A stretch of DNA of 64,000 nt from Spirochaetota bacterium (lineage in GTDB: Bacteria > Spirochaetota > UBA4802 > JAKQUI01), in contig JAKQUI010000048.1 of assembly GCA_029562645.1 (NCBI GenBank), positions 372,001 to 436,000 on the forward strand, in the 5' to 3' direction. A program made the position numbers and the translations under genes. The notes below the pieces were generated by a model. It saw only the letters and a list, made by a program, of their open reading frames with translations, had not been told where the DNA came from and made no database searches. Positions 1 to 9,474 of this stretch are shown here, piece by piece (position 1 is the first letter of the stretch; every line of letters begins with the position of its first letter).

Positions 1-1892
1 AAGCTCGCCGCCGACAATCCCCAGAAAATATACGCGGGAATTCTGAAATTGAGGCCCCGCCGGTATTTGAGTTCCTCGCGGACCTCCTCGAGTCGAGAAC
101 GATAATCGCCGCCGTAGGCATGCTCATGCCCCTCCCAGGATACGACCGATATCTCCACCCGGCGGTTCATGCGGCGAGCGAAATCGGTGCTGCCCTTGAT
201 GATGCTCTTCTTCTGCCCATAGGCCTGTACGTTGAGGCGCTTGGCGTTAATTCCGGCAGAAACGAGGTTGTCGATGACGGCCGCGATTCGCGTTTTCGAT
301 ATGGACATGTTTTGATCGTCGGATCCGAGATCGTCCGAATGCCCACTCAGTTCGAACTGGATGTGCGGATTGTCTTTCAAAATGCGAATGAGCGATATAA
401 GTTTACGCTGCTCCGATGGGTCGATCTGGGCGCTATTGAAGGCGAAATTGATCACATATTGGATGCGCATCCCCTTATAGATGAGCGGCAGGTCGAAATC
501 CTTGTAGAAGAGCGCGCTCCCCTTTCCTGCATCCACATCGACCGAACTGACCAGGTAACCGATGCTGATAGGGCTAATGGTGAAATCCTTCCCATACGGG
601 ATCATCAGCGAGAAACGGCCGTCCGGGAAGCTTTCAACCGACGCGAATTCCCCCTCATTGCCATCGACCTTGATCGCGACGGCGCGGTTGGTCTTTTTGT
701 CCGAAAACTTCACGGTCCCATACACGAACCGCGTCGCGTGGGCCGCGGTTTTATCCTGCAACGGCACCTGTATGATGCGCCCGGAAATGGAGCGATATAC
801 CCTCGCTCCGGCGAGGTCGATGGAGAATTGCTCGGCCTGGTCCATCGCATCATTCACCGGCATCCCAAGGTTGGTCGGGGAATAACCCGAATCCGCCAGA
901 TTGATATGGAAGAGATCGTAGCCGCCGAATCCCGAATGCCCGTTTGACGAGAAATACAGGCTCTTCATGTCCGGATGCAAAAACGGATAGAGCTCATTGC
1001 CTTCGGAGTTGATTGCCGAACCGACATTGACCGGATCCGTCCACTTCCCGTTCGCGAAGGTGCACAGATAAATGTCGAATCCGCCCGAGCCCCCATCGCG
1101 GTCCGATGAAAAAAGGAAATTCTGGCCGTCCATGCTGATGAAGGGGCAGATGCTATTCGAAGACTTTCGGGTGAGCAACCGGTCCTGCAGCTCCTTTGCG
1201 ATCACTGGATGATCCGCAGAGGAGACCTTGATCACGTAGCGGCCCTCGATGAATACGGATACCGCCGAAAGCTTCGGGAAGATGGATGTCGTCACGCCGA
1301 GGACCCGACCATCATTGGGAACGCTCATCAACACCGTGCGCTTTCCAGACTTCATCTGCGCCTCGACGAGATCGTTCCCCTGCATGAAGACCGCGGTTCC
1401 GGCATCGGGTAGATATATCGCGTGCCGGGAGGCCGATGGCGCGGCGAACGTCTTCACGTACTCGCGTCCGTGGATTTTCTTGATTGCGTCGCTGTTCTTG
1501 ATCGACGCCTCCAGCCATGCGGCCTGCGCCTTCATCGCGCCGGAAAGAGAACCCCCCGCCGCCTGCTTCAATGCGCTGAGCGATTCCTGGTATTCGTACC
1601 GTGCGGCGAGAATGGCCGACTGCATCAGCTGTGCCTGTGACGCGTACTTCCCGCTCATCGCCTTCTGTACCGAATCACGCGATGCGTCGAGTTTTCCCTG
1701 CAGCAGATTTCTGCGCGCATCGACGAAGTGCGAGTCTGAATTAATATCGTCGCCGGGATACTGTCCGCGAATAACGCGCTCCACCTGTTCGAGTGGAGTC
1801 CCGCCATTTTTTTTCTGGGCGGACACCTCGCTGATGAACTGCCCCATCAGGAATGGTATTATCGCGAAGAGTAATATGTGCTTATTGGTCAT
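1..1892 (-). CDS. PD40 propeller-OmpA family outer-membrane protein (3' end beyond window)
   Basis: Probably an exported protein that ties the outer membrane to peptidoglycan. Residues 1-25 look like a signal peptide (ILLFAIIPFLMG core, cleavage after VSA). Two PD40 beta-propeller motifs are visible near residues 245-270 (FSSDRDGGSGGFDIY) and 305-325 (YFSSNGHSGFGGYDLF). An OmpA C-terminal domain follows at about 475-590 (GHSDDLG, NMSISKTR, RRMNRRVEIS), retaining the Asp and Arg that bind diaminopimelate in this family. The frame is still open at base 1, so the C-terminus is missing from the window. I chose this start because AGAAG lies 7 bases upstream; an in-frame ATG at 1907 has no such site. 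The gene lies downstream of a terminator, so it probably has its own promoter. The layout resembles PorE-like PD40-OmpA proteins, but the precise role is not known. Confidence 0.85.
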   Translation of the reverse strand, partial: MTNKHILLFAIIPFLMGQFISEVSAQKKNGGTPLEQVERVIRGQYPGDDINSDSHFVDARRNLLQGKLDASRDSVQKAMSGKYASQAQLMQSAILAARYEYQESLSALKQAAGGSLSGAMKAQAAWLEASIKNSDAIKKIHGREYVKTFAAPSASRHAIYLPDAGTAVFMQGNDLVEAQMKSGKRTVLMSVPNDGRVLGVTTSIFPKLSAVSVFIEGRYVIKVSSADHPVIAKELQDRLLTRKSSNSICPFISMDGQNFLFSSDRDGGSGGFDIYLCTFANGKWTDPVNVGSAINSEGNELYPFLHPDMKSLYFSSNGHSGFGGYDLFHINLADSGYSPTNLGMPVNDAMDQAEQFSIDLAGARVYRSISGRIIQVPLQDKTAAHATRFVYGTVKFSDKKTNRAVAIKVDGNEGEFASVESFPDGRFSLMIPYGKDFTISPISIGYLVSSVDVDAGKGSALFYKDFDLPLIYKGMRIQYVINFAFNSAQIDPSEQRKLISLIRILKDNPHIQFELSGHSDDLGSDDQNMSISKTRIAAVIDNLVSAGINAKRLNVQAYGQKKSIIKGSTDFARRMNRRVEISVVSWEGHEHAYGGDYRSRLEEVREELKYRRGLNFRIPAYIFWGLSAAS

Positions 1893-1957
1893 AAAATATC
1901 TTCTCATTAAAATCTGACTGGACGGTTATAGTTGTTTTGATGTTATTTTTAATCAAC

Positions 1958-2000
1958 TAAAAAAATAAAAAGGCTGTCAACGATAATCCGTCGACAGCCT
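1958..2000 (-). terminator. Rho-independent terminator after the TPR gene
   Basis: Read on the minus strand, AGGCTGTC pairs with GACAGCCT (1971-2000), the stem continues after one mismatch with three more pairs, and the hairpin is followed at once by TTTTTATTTTTTT (1958-1970). It lies 39 bases after the stop of the TPR gene and separates it from the PD40-OmpA gene. Confidence 0.9.
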
Positions 2001-2038
2001 GGTAGTTTCCAGCGGGATGATGTTTTTTTGACTCTACA

Positions 2039-3271
2039 TCAGAGTTCTGCAACATTCTCGTAGTGACGGTCCTCCGAGGACATGCTATGTCCACGGTCCG
2101 CCCGTCCGGAAACCTCTTCGTCGGCCTCAAGATCGCGATCGCCGTCATCATCAGACTTACTTTCCTGTGTTGTTTCCGGCAGGCGTCGGTTCTCGATGCG
2201 GTAGAGGATTTCCTTGGTGCTCATGTTCTTCCATTCACGCGCAATGGACGCATACTTTCCGTAGGGATAGTGCGTCAGGTAGTTCTGAAACTCGCGCGCC
2301 GCCAGGTCGAATCTCTTGCTGAGGAAATAGGCGTACCCCTTCTTGATCTGCGCGTCCTGGTCCTTCTGGTGATGGCTGTTCGAAAGGACGCGGTTGAAAT
2401 ACTGGATTGCCGTATCGAACTGCTTCATGGCGAAAAGGGACTCCCCGGTCCAGTAGAGCGCATATTCGGCCTTGCTGTCGTAGGGGAAATGCTTGAGCAC
2501 GCGATTGAAATGCGATATGGCATGCTGATACCGCCCGCCGCGATAGGCGTCGAGCCCGCTCTGGTATGCCTGGTTTTTATACGACCGTCGAACGTCGTTC
2601 GTGTACTGGCTCACGGCTCCATAGTAGCTCAGGAAGTGCTCGTACAGGTCGAAGGCCTCGGCATCGCGCCCCATGCGCTTGTAAGCGCGCGCCTTGCCAA
2701 GCACCGACTCTTCGTTCATCCCGTTCTCGGCAAGCGAGATGTCGAACATCTTGCCGGCCTTCTGGAAGCTGCCCTGATTGAGATAGGCGTGCCCGAGCTC
2801 GGTGTACACCCTGCTGCGAAAATCCTTGTCGAAGGAGTTGTTGAGCAGATCGTAGAGCCGGTTGACACCCTCCTCCGAATAATTCTTTAATATGTTGATA
2901 TGCGCGATCCGCATATGGACGTCTTTCCGCATGTCCTTGGTCAATACGTCGTTCTGGTTCTTGATGAGATAGGCGTACTTCAAGTAGGCCAGCTTGTACA
3001 GCTTGAGTTTTTCGTAGCACTGCCCTACGTAATAGTAGGCCTCGGGAACCACCTTGGTGTCGGAATACCGTGCGATGACCTTTGAAAAGATTCCGATGGC
3101 CTGGTTGATGGCGATCTTGTCGCCCGACTCCTCCCCGCGCTCGAAGACAATCTTGCCCTCGGTGAGCAGGATGCGCGCCTCGCGCTCGGGCTTCAGGTAG
3201 CGGTCGTAATACAGGAACAGCGCCACGCCGAGCACGATCAACAGTATGCCGACTATCGTTTTGGTCCTCAT
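2039..3271 (-). CDS. Membrane-anchored TPR protein
   Basis: A 410-residue protein with one N-terminal hydrophobic helix (about 5-24, IVGILLIVLGVALFLYY), either an uncleaved anchor or a signal peptide, followed by about six tetratricopeptide-like helical pairs up to about residue 360 (for example EAYYYVGQCYEKLKLYKLAY and AEYALYWTGESLFAMKQF). The last 50 residues are charged and probably disordered. TPR arrays of this kind act as protein-binding scaffolds in the periplasm, BamD and CpoB being examples, but no specific family is recognised. It lies 81 bases downstream of the fibronectin-like gene on the same strand and is closed by the terminator at 1958-2000, so the two probably share a transcript. 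Confidence 0.8.
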   Translation of the reverse strand: MRTKTIVGILLIVLGVALFLYYDRYLKPEREARILLTEGKIVFERGEESGDKIAINQAIGIFSKVIARYSDTKVVPEAYYYVGQCYEKLKLYKLAYLKYAYLIKNQNDVLTKDMRKDVHMRIAHINILKNYSEEGVNRLYDLLNNSFDKDFRSRVYTELGHAYLNQGSFQKAGKMFDISLAENGMNEESVLGKARAYKRMGRDAEAFDLYEHFLSYYGAVSQYTNDVRRSYKNQAYQSGLDAYRGGRYQHAISHFNRVLKHFPYDSKAEYALYWTGESLFAMKQFDTAIQYFNRVLSNSHHQKDQDAQIKKGYAYFLSKRFDLAAREFQNYLTHYPYGKYASIAREWKNMSTKEILYRIENRRLPETTQESKSDDDGDRDLEADEEVSGRADRGHSMSSEDRHYENVAEL

Positions 3272-3352
3272 GGGTCATTCTCCTTGCCGTGGCTTCCGCT
3301 CAATGAGATTATCGACCGGCGCCTCCGTTATCTTCACTACAAACGCCGCGCC

Positions 3353-5134
3353 TTATCGCACCCGCTGTATCGCGTACTTGCTCCAAAATTCCGAATCCTC
3401 GGGAAAATACTTCTTCACGTCACGGACGAGCAGATAATCGAGCGCGCGATTGTACTTGCGCATCTCGATGAGCGTGCGGCCGATGTACAGCTTCGCCTTG
3501 GCGCGCTCGAAGGCGCTTTCGGATTTTTTCGCGATCGGCTTCAGGTGCTGCAATGCGAGCTGGTATTTTCCCGGATAAAAGTACTTTTTCAGGACACGAT
3601 CGACCGATTGCGCGGTCGCATCATACTCGTCCTCCGACTCCTCGGTGACGGTTCCCGCACGGTCGCGATCGCGGTCGTCCCCGGTTATGGAGACCGGCTG
3701 AGCAGTCACGTTCCGGCCGCTGACAAGGCGGAATCCTTTGATCGATGCGTAGTTCTCGGGGACGAGCGCGTAGTAGAGCCGACCGACCGGCGGATTCTCG
3801 TCGGGGTACGATCCGCGCGAAATATCGACATTGCGGAGGAACGTGCCGCCCTCGAGGTCTGCGGCGCTCACCAGGCGCTCCGTGGAGCGCACCAGGATGT
3901 ATTTCTCGGTGCCCGGCGCACCGGAGACGGACCATGAAACGGTGATGCCGCTTCCGGCGGTGCGCGCCCGAATGCTCTTGAGCGCAAGACGGGCCGCGGT
4001 GCCGATGCGAACCGGATCGATGGTGAAATTGACCCGCTCCACGAGCGTCGTATCGGTGGTGCCGTCGCCCAGAAGCGGGAGTACGGCGTAATAGTATGAT
4101 CCGTTCCGCAGATTGCGGTCGAACAATTCGGTCCGATGCATGGTGCTGTCGCCGACCAGTCGCGCCCTCGACAATCGCTCCCGGCTGTTGATGGGCTCGT
4201 TGCTCCGATATACGCGGTATCCGCTGATGGACGATCCGCTCCCCGACCACATGATGCGCACCGCGCGGTCGCCGTAGAGCTCGGCCTGGATGCCTGACAC
4301 GGGACTGAGCGACTTGAGATCGACATACAATCCGTTCGCCGTGTAGCTCTGATACGGCACCAGCTGCAGGTCCTCGTTCCCCGCGGAATCGCGGGTCGTG
4401 ACGGCGTAATAATAGTCGCCGGAGCGGTTGATGGCGCGGTCGATAAATCGCTCGCTGCCGTCGGAAACTGTCGCGAGCCGCTCGGCCGCACGTATCTTTT
4501 CGGGGGAATTGAGCGGTCCGCTGCCCCGGTAGACCGTATAGACCACGCTGGCGCCATCGACCCCCTTCCAGGTGAGCAGCACCTGGCTTCGGTTCACGAG
4601 CATCGCGTGAATGAGCGTGACCTTGTCGGGATAGCGCGATCCGTCGGCCGGGACATATGCGCCGCCCTCGTCGATGACCACCGGCACCGTCGTGTAATTG
4701 ACGTCGGGGTAGAGCTTGATGTCCTTCTCCTGGACCCGATCGCGCGAGACGATCACATAATAGTACTTCCCGGGTCGCAGGTTCGAATCGACGACGGCGC
4801 TGTCGGCTCCGGCGGGCACCAGTTTGACCGAGCGGGCCTTGAGGGCGCGCTGCGGTGTGTCCACCATGTCGGTGGAACGTCCAACGATGAAATCGTCGTC
4901 GCTCTCGGGATGGACGGCCCAGGTGATCTTCACCGCGCCCTTGACATTGCGCAGGACCTCCGCGCGGATATTTCTCGCAACGCTCTGCGGGAGGCGCTTG
5001 AGGTCCTTGTCCCGATACCCGCTCGCCGAATCCGTGAGAAACTGGGAGCGCGCAGCGTCGGGCGCGATGTGCACCGCGACGCCGATCACAAGCGCGATCA
5101 CGATTGATGCGGTCCGCCGGTTGTTTCTCTTCAT
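3353..5134 (-). CDS. Exported protein with four fibronectin-III-like modules and a C-terminal helical repeat
   Basis: A 593-residue secreted protein. The start at 5134 gives a signal peptide (MKRNNRR, hydrophobic to about residue 24, cleavage near ARS); an upstream in-frame TTG at 5191 would bury it. Four tandem modules of about 105-118 residues each end in a GxYYYAV-like strand (near residues 123, 241, 346 and 452) and share a motif like VYRSNEPINSRERL. This spacing and the tyrosine-rich strand fit fibronectin type III folds. The last 85 residues (KYQLALQHLKPIAKKSE, YNRALDYLL) look like one or two TPR-type hairpins. Fibronectin modules usually bind proteins or glycans, so a surface or periplasmic scaffold is likely; no enzyme motif is seen. 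First gene of a probable operon with the TPR gene. Confidence 0.8.
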   Translation of the reverse strand: MKRNNRRTASIVIALVIGVAVHIAPDAARSQFLTDSASGYRDKDLKRLPQSVARNIRAEVLRNVKGAVKITWAVHPESDDDFIVGRSTDMVDTPQRALKARSVKLVPAGADSAVVDSNLRPGKYYYVIVSRDRVQEKDIKLYPDVNYTTVPVVIDEGGAYVPADGSRYPDKVTLIHAMLVNRSQVLLTWKGVDGASVVYTVYRGSGPLNSPEKIRAAERLATVSDGSERFIDRAINRSGDYYYAVTTRDSAGNEDLQLVPYQSYTANGLYVDLKSLSPVSGIQAELYGDRAVRIMWSGSGSSISGYRVYRSNEPINSRERLSRARLVGDSTMHRTELFDRNLRNGSYYYAVLPLLGDGTTDTTLVERVNFTIDPVRIGTAARLALKSIRARTAGSGITVSWSVSGAPGTEKYILVRSTERLVSAADLEGGTFLRNVDISRGSYPDENPPVGRLYYALVPENYASIKGFRLVSGRNVTAQPVSITGDDRDRDRAGTVTEESEDEYDATAQSVDRVLKKYFYPGKYQLALQHLKPIAKKSESAFERAKAKLYIGRTLIEMRKYNRALDYLLVRDVKKYFPEDSEFWSKYAIQRVR

Positions 5135-5387
5135 AGGGTTATCAATCCGCCACTGTTGTGCATGCACACCCGCTTTTATAATTTTCGGCAACGCCAGGTG
5201 CGCCCTTTATCATTAATTTGTCCCGTCCCGGCGCCCGCGCCCCCCAGTCGACCTGGGGCATAAAACCGACCATTTATAAAAAAACTAATTGACCTCTATG
5301 GAAAAATGCAACAAAATTATGATAGTATGCGGATAATATGGCATTCGCATGGCGGGTTCCTGATATAAAAGGGGTAACAACACAGAA
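5135..5387. promoter_or_regulatory. Divergent intergenic region between the fibronectin-like gene and the TetR gene
   Basis: This 253-base AT-rich gap should hold promoters for both directions. On the plus strand TTGACC (5289-5294) is followed after 17 bases by a weak CAAAAT, and GATAAT (5332-5337) is a better -10 without a good -35. Two inverted repeats could be operators: CCCCAG/CTGGGG (5242-5258) and ATGCG/CGCAT (5327-5350), the latter just upstream of the TetR gene, where such regulators often bind their own promoter. No single assignment is strong. Confidence 0.35.
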
Positions 5388-5978
5388 ATGGACAAATCCG
5401 AAAAAATCCGTAAAAAGAAAAAGGCCATCATCGAGGCGCTCAAGCGCTGCCTGGCGCGCGACGTGTATTCACGCATCACCGTGCAGGGCATCGCCGACGA
5501 GGCCGGTTTCTCCAAGGGCGGCGTGCTCTACTACTTCCCCATCAAGGAGCAGATGTACGTCGAGCTCATGGAGGAGATGTTCCGCGACATCGCCAGCGAC
5601 CACGAGCGCGCCCTCAAGGGCAACCTGAAGTCGGACGAGAAGGCGAGCATCTCGGCGCTCTACGAGGTGGAGCGCTTCGTGCTCGACCGCAACACCATCA
5701 AGATCCTCATCAACCTGGTGATGTACGGCTTCGAGGAGGAAAAGATCATGCAGCCGATCCGCATGTTCCTCAACCGCCACCTCGAGCTCTACAAGAGCGT
5801 CATCAACGAGGCGCGGCAGGACACGCCCACGCGCCGGAAGACCGATTTCGAGCCCGACTTCATCGCGCGCATCGCGCAGATGACGGTCCTGAGCGCCGGT
5901 TTCCTGGAATCGATAGAAAAGACCGATTTCGACTCGTCGAAGCTCATCCGCTACATCATATCCCTTTTTAAGGGGTGA
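5388..5978 (+). CDS. TetR/AcrR-family transcriptional regulator
   Basis: A 196-residue one-component repressor-type regulator. Residues about 8-55 form the TetR DNA-binding domain, with the helix-turn-helix signature TVQGIADEAGFSKGGVLYYF followed by KEQMYVELM. The rest is an all-helical ligand and dimer domain that cannot be matched to an effector. AAAAGGGG lies about 13 bases before the ATG, which is rather far. It is divergent from the fibronectin-like gene and convergent with the DUF4185 gene (6 bases between stops), so the candidate targets are itself and the divergent envelope genes. That assignment is inference. Confidence 0.92.
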   Translation: MDKSEKIRKKKKAIIEALKRCLARDVYSRITVQGIADEAGFSKGGVLYYFPIKEQMYVELMEEMFRDIASDHERALKGNLKSDEKASISALYEVERFVLDRNTIKILINLVMYGFEEEKIMQPIRMFLNRHLELYKSVINEARQDTPTRRKTDFEPDFIARIAQMTVLSAGFLESIEKTDFDSSKLIRYIISLFKG

Positions 5979-5984
5979 TGACGG

Positions 5985-7049
5985 TCACCGCCTCACCCGG
6001 ACCAAATGCGGCTGATACTCGAACGGATGCATGCAGACCACATAGAGGCGGTCGCCCGCCGCGAAGATCTCCTTGCCCGAATAGTACCACCCGGGTCGCC
6101 CTGACGATCCCTCCGGCGCCGCCAGCGTGACGATCGCGCGCGTCCGCATCGAGCCGATGGACGCGAAATCTTCGAAGGTCGCCATCATGATCGTATTGCT
6201 GAACATGCGGCAGTAGACGATCCGGTATCCCCCGCGCCCGGGATGATGCGAGAGCGAGCATTCGCCCATCACGTCGCCAAAGAGCGCGGCCGCAGCGCCG
6301 ATATCGCCCGTCCAGGAGCCATCCGGCGCGAGAAAGCGGTACGCACCCGCATGCTCGATCTCCTCGCGCCGCACCCGGGCGATCCACGCTGATGAGCGCA
6401 ATCCGTCCGCGCGCTGCCCGATGACGTACACCGCCCCATCGCGCTCCAACACGCAGGCGCCGAATGCCGGGTGCGTGCCGGGAAACAGGTCCGGCAGTCG
6501 CTGAAAGCGCACCGGATCGCCGCGGCGCCATCCGGCGGGCGCATTCCAGCGCGCGAGACCGACGGCGAGGGGGGTAAAGGCGAAGAGCTTCTCCGGATCG
6601 TCGATCCGTATCTTCACATAATAGACATAGACGCGATTGCCGACCCTGACGCCGTCGAGCGCCCAGAGGCGTATGCGCGCCGGGTCCTCGCCCGGGGCAT
6701 AGTGAATGAATTGGACGATTCTACCGTGTTCCTTGTAAAAAACGAAGTCCGGATTGCGAACGGTGTCCTCGGTGAGCGGCGCGGTGAAGGCCAGCGAGTT
6801 CGAAAGCATGTGCGCGTCCGCCACGCGCTCGCGAAATGTCGCCTCGACCGACACTCCCCGCTTTCCCGCTTCGATGATGGTGTCGCCGAATGTCCATAGC
6901 GTGGTGTTTGCATCGAAGGGAATGGGCGTCACGCCGTCCTGTCCCAGGACATCCGCCGTGCGCGATTCGCCGAAGACGCCGAGGAGTTCGACGCGCTCCC
7001 CGCATGAGCAGGCGAGTAGGAAAATCAGCGCGAGGAGCCGGATGCGCAT
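5985..7049 (-). CDS. DUF4185 family lipoprotein
   Basis: A 354-residue exported protein. The N-terminus is a lipoprotein signal (MRIRLLALIFLLACSC; lipidated Cys14 or Cys16). The body matches the DUF4185 pattern, a five-bladed propeller family related to glycosidases: an early VTPIPFDANTTLWTFGDT block, then repeated aromatic strand motifs including WTGDIGAAAALFGDVMGECS and GWYYSGKEIF. Family members are surface proteins thought to act on or bind glycans; the activity is not established. It begins 6 bases after the stop of the glycerophosphodiesterase gene and so probably shares its mRNA. It is convergent with the TetR gene. Confidence 0.75.
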   Translation of the reverse strand: MRIRLLALIFLLACSCGERVELLGVFGESRTADVLGQDGVTPIPFDANTTLWTFGDTIIEAGKRGVSVEATFRERVADAHMLSNSLAFTAPLTEDTVRNPDFVFYKEHGRIVQFIHYAPGEDPARIRLWALDGVRVGNRVYVYYVKIRIDDPEKLFAFTPLAVGLARWNAPAGWRRGDPVRFQRLPDLFPGTHPAFGACVLERDGAVYVIGQRADGLRSSAWIARVRREEIEHAGAYRFLAPDGSWTGDIGAAAALFGDVMGECSLSHHPGRGGYRIVYCRMFSNTIMMATFEDFASIGSMRTRAIVTLAAPEGSSGRPGWYYSGKEIFAAGDRLYVVCMHPFEYQPHLVRVRR

Positions 7050-7055
7050 CGGCGC

Positions 7056-7898
7056 CTATGCCCCGTCCGGCCCGTCGTCGGCGGCGCGCGCCTCGTGTTC
7101 ACGGACGACATTTTTCAGGATCGCGACCTCGTCGGAAAAAATGCCGTGAACGCCCATGTCGAGAAGCCGCTGCATGTCCTCGGGGCGGTTTATGGTCCAC
7201 ACGTGGACGCGGACACCGCGTTCGCGCATCAACCGCACGAAGGCCGGCGTGACGACATGCGACGTACCGTAATATTCCGGGATTTGCAGCGCGTCGGCGG
7301 TAAAGGATTTCTTTTTAAAGAGGAAGCCCGACTTGTAGAGGAAATACAGCCAGAGCGCCTCGTAGAGCGAAAACGAGGTCGCCATGGTCGGACACTGGCG
7401 CCGAAGCTCCTTGATGTTGGGCCCGTACTCCGATGCGGTGAGCACGCGGTCGAGGGCGTCGTATCGCTTCAATATCGACAAGTACGATTCCACCTGCGCG
7501 GGCGACTTCGTCTTGAGCTCGATGTTGAACCGCCGATCCGGGAATGCGTCGAGGAGATCTTCCAGCGTTGGGATGAAGACGCCCGCCCCCCTGAACGGAA
7601 AGGTGGCGCCGTTATCCCGGGTGAACCGAAAGCCCGCATCGAATCGCCGGAGCTCGTCGAGCGTGCGCTGTTCGACCGGCCCGGCGCCGTTGGTGGTGCG
7701 CTCCAACGTATCGTCGTGAAACACCACGAAGCGCCCGTCCCGGGTGAGGCGAACGTCGGTCTCGAGCACGTCCGGGTCGAACTCGACGGCCTTGTGAAAC
7801 GCCGGCATCGTGTTCTCCGGGCAGGCGGCGGAATATCCGCGGTGCGCGAGCACGCGCGGCTCCGGCAGGAAAAAGGTCTTGGTCCGCTGTGTTGCCAT
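7056..7898 (-). CDS. Glycerophosphodiester phosphodiesterase
   Basis: Expected to hydrolyse glycerophosphodiesters from phospholipid turnover to sn-glycerol 3-phosphate and an alcohol. The GDPD barrel signatures are present: AHRGYSAACPENT near residue 18 (catalytic His with Arg), ETDVRLTRDGRFVVFHDDTLERTT (metal-binding Glu and Asp, second catalytic His), the core strand FNIELKTKS, and the C-terminal VHVWTINRPEDMQRLLDMGV. There is no signal peptide, so it is probably cytoplasmic. The ATG at 7898 is chosen because GGGGG (7906-7910) lies 7 bases upstream; an ATG at 7904 would overlap that site. The call is firm at family level; the substrate is not known. Confidence 0.93.
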   Translation of the reverse strand: MATQRTKTFFLPEPRVLAHRGYSAACPENTMPAFHKAVEFDPDVLETDVRLTRDGRFVVFHDDTLERTTNGAGPVEQRTLDELRRFDAGFRFTRDNGATFPFRGAGVFIPTLEDLLDAFPDRRFNIELKTKSPAQVESYLSILKRYDALDRVLTASEYGPNIKELRRQCPTMATSFSLYEALWLYFLYKSGFLFKKKSFTADALQIPEYYGTSHVVTPAFVRLMRERGVRVHVWTINRPEDMQRLLDMGVHGIFSDEVAILKNVVREHEARAADDGPDGA

Positions 7899-8024
7899 CC
7901 GCATGCCCCCATTGGAAAAATGGAAAAATCACTTGATTGCAAACAAGCGATTTCGTACACTATGCATTGCGGTGCGTTGCGCATCAAGTGAAAAAAGCAC
8001 CGGCGAAGCGTCTTCCGGAGGCAC

Positions 8025-8450
8025 ATGAGTAAAAACAGACGGCAGTATCCGCGCATCAGGCTTTTTCGGCTCACCATCAAGGTGAAGGTCAAGGGCGCCG
8101 ATTCGTTTTCCGACGTCGAGCTTATCAACCTCTCCGCCGGCGGATTGTGCTTTATCCGCAACAGCATTCTTAATTTTGGGGACGCGCTCATCCTGCGCTT
8201 TGAGTTCAAGACGCGCCAGGTGGACATGATCGGGAAGATCGTCCGCCTCGACGGCCGCGAGGTCGGCGTGCAATTCACATGCACCGACGACGAGATCAAG
8301 GAGTTCGTCGATTCGTTCAACGCCGAGCTTTCGAGCTATCTCATCCCTACCGCCAGCGACGGCTCCCGCCTGGAACTTCCCGGTTACACGCCGCGGCCGC
8401 AGGACAAGAAGAGCGACATCGACGCCATGCTCGACATCGAGCCGCAGTGA
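8025..8450 (+). CDS. PilZ-domain protein, likely c-di-GMP effector
   Basis: A 141-residue cytoplasmic protein that is almost entirely one PilZ domain. The two c-di-GMP-binding signatures are visible: the arginine motif RRQYPR at residues 5-10 and NLSAGG at about 36-41, followed by the usual beta-barrel strands (MIGKIVRLDGREVGVQF). PilZ proteins bind cyclic di-GMP and alter motility, secretion or envelope functions through partners. A strong GGAGG site sits 5 bases before the ATG. It stands alone between the phosphodiesterase and corC-like genes. The HD-GYP protein at 23789-25639 suggests that c-di-GMP signalling exists in this organism. Confidence 0.9.
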   Translation: MSKNRRQYPRIRLFRLTIKVKVKGADSFSDVELINLSAGGLCFIRNSILNFGDALILRFEFKTRQVDMIGKIVRLDGREVGVQFTCTDDEIKEFVDSFNAELSSYLIPTASDGSRLELPGYTPRPQDKKSDIDAMLDIEPQ

Positions 8451-8619
8451 AAACGACGCGCCCCTCATTTTTTTGATTGATTTCTCACCGGGGCATGCTA
8501 CGGGTTGATATCGGACCGGACGACCGCGGGTGATCTTTACAAAATCCCAACAATGACGCCCCGCGGCGTTGCATTATCAATTATATTTCGATCTGATACG
8601 CACACGCGCCAGGATATTG

Positions 8620-9474
8620 ATGACATCTGACACTCCCGACCCGGACGCACAACCAAACCGAATCAAACGCCTTCTCGATCGCCTCCGTCGGGATGATGCG
8701 CGCCCGCCTGCGGCCCCGGATTCGCCGCCGCAGGCCGGTTCCGAGGAGACCACGCAGGAGGAGATGATCCAGGGCGTCATCAGCCTCTCGAACAAGATCG
8801 CGCGCGAGATCATGATCCCCCGCGTGGACCTCATCGCGATCGACGCGACCACCTCGCTCAAGGACCTCATGAAGATCATCCAGGACGAGGGGCATTCGCG
8901 CTATCCCGTGTACGAAAGCACCGTGGACAACGTGGTGGGCATCCTTCATGTGAAAGACCTGCTTAAGTTCATCCTCGAGAAGCCCAAGCAGTTCCCCATG
9001 AAAAAGATCCTCCGCAAGCCGTACTTCGTCCCCGAGACGATGGGGCTCGACGACCTGTTGCGCGAATTCAAGAAACGCCGCCTGCACATCGCGGTGGTGG
9101 TGGACGAATACGGCGGCGTGGGCGGCATCATCACCCTGGAGGACATCCTCGAGGAGATCGTGGGCGACATCGACGACGAGTTCGACGAGAACGAGCCGCC
9201 GGACGTCATCAAGATCAACCAGCGAACCTACGAGGTCGACTCGCGGCTCACGATATCCGACTTCATCGACGAGACGGGCTTCGAGCTGCCGTCGGACGAA
9301 TTCGACACCGTGGGCGGGCTCGTCCTCAATCTCTTCGGAAAGATCCCGGCCAAGAACGAGACCGCTTCGCTCGGCGACCTCACCTTCAAAATCAAGGACA
9401 TCACGGGAACCCGCATCAACCGCATCCTGGTGAGCCGCGCCTCGAAAAAACACGCGGGCGATGCGCATCCATAA
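8620..9474 (+). CDS. CorC/HlyC-family CBS-domain protein
   Basis: A 284-residue soluble protein with a CBS pair (about residues 60-190; [53 protein letters not shown]) and a C-terminal CorC/HlyC transporter-associated domain (about 205-280; [18 protein letters not shown]). Family members bind adenine nucleotides and are linked to Mg/Co efflux and leaf-like CNNM transporters; TlyC homologues of spirochaetes were once called haemolysins. The membrane DUF21 domain is absent, as in CorC itself. The ATG at 8620 has AGGA 5 bases upstream; an in-frame TTG at 8569 lacks support. The end overlaps recO by 14 bases, implying coupled translation. Confidence 0.9.
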   Translation: MTSDTPDPDAQPNRIKRLLDRLRRDDARPPAAPDSPPQAGSEETTQEEMIQGVISLSNKIAREIMIPRVDLIAIDATTSLKDLMKIIQDEGHSRYPVYESTVDNVVGILHVKDLLKFILEKPKQFPMKKILRKPYFVPETMGLDDLLREFKKRRLHIAVVVDEYGGVGGIITLEDILEEIVGDIDDEFDENEPPDVIKINQRTYEVDSRLTISDFIDETGFELPSDEFDTVGGLVLNLFGKIPAKNETASLGDLTFKIKDITGTRINRILVSRASKKHAGDAHP

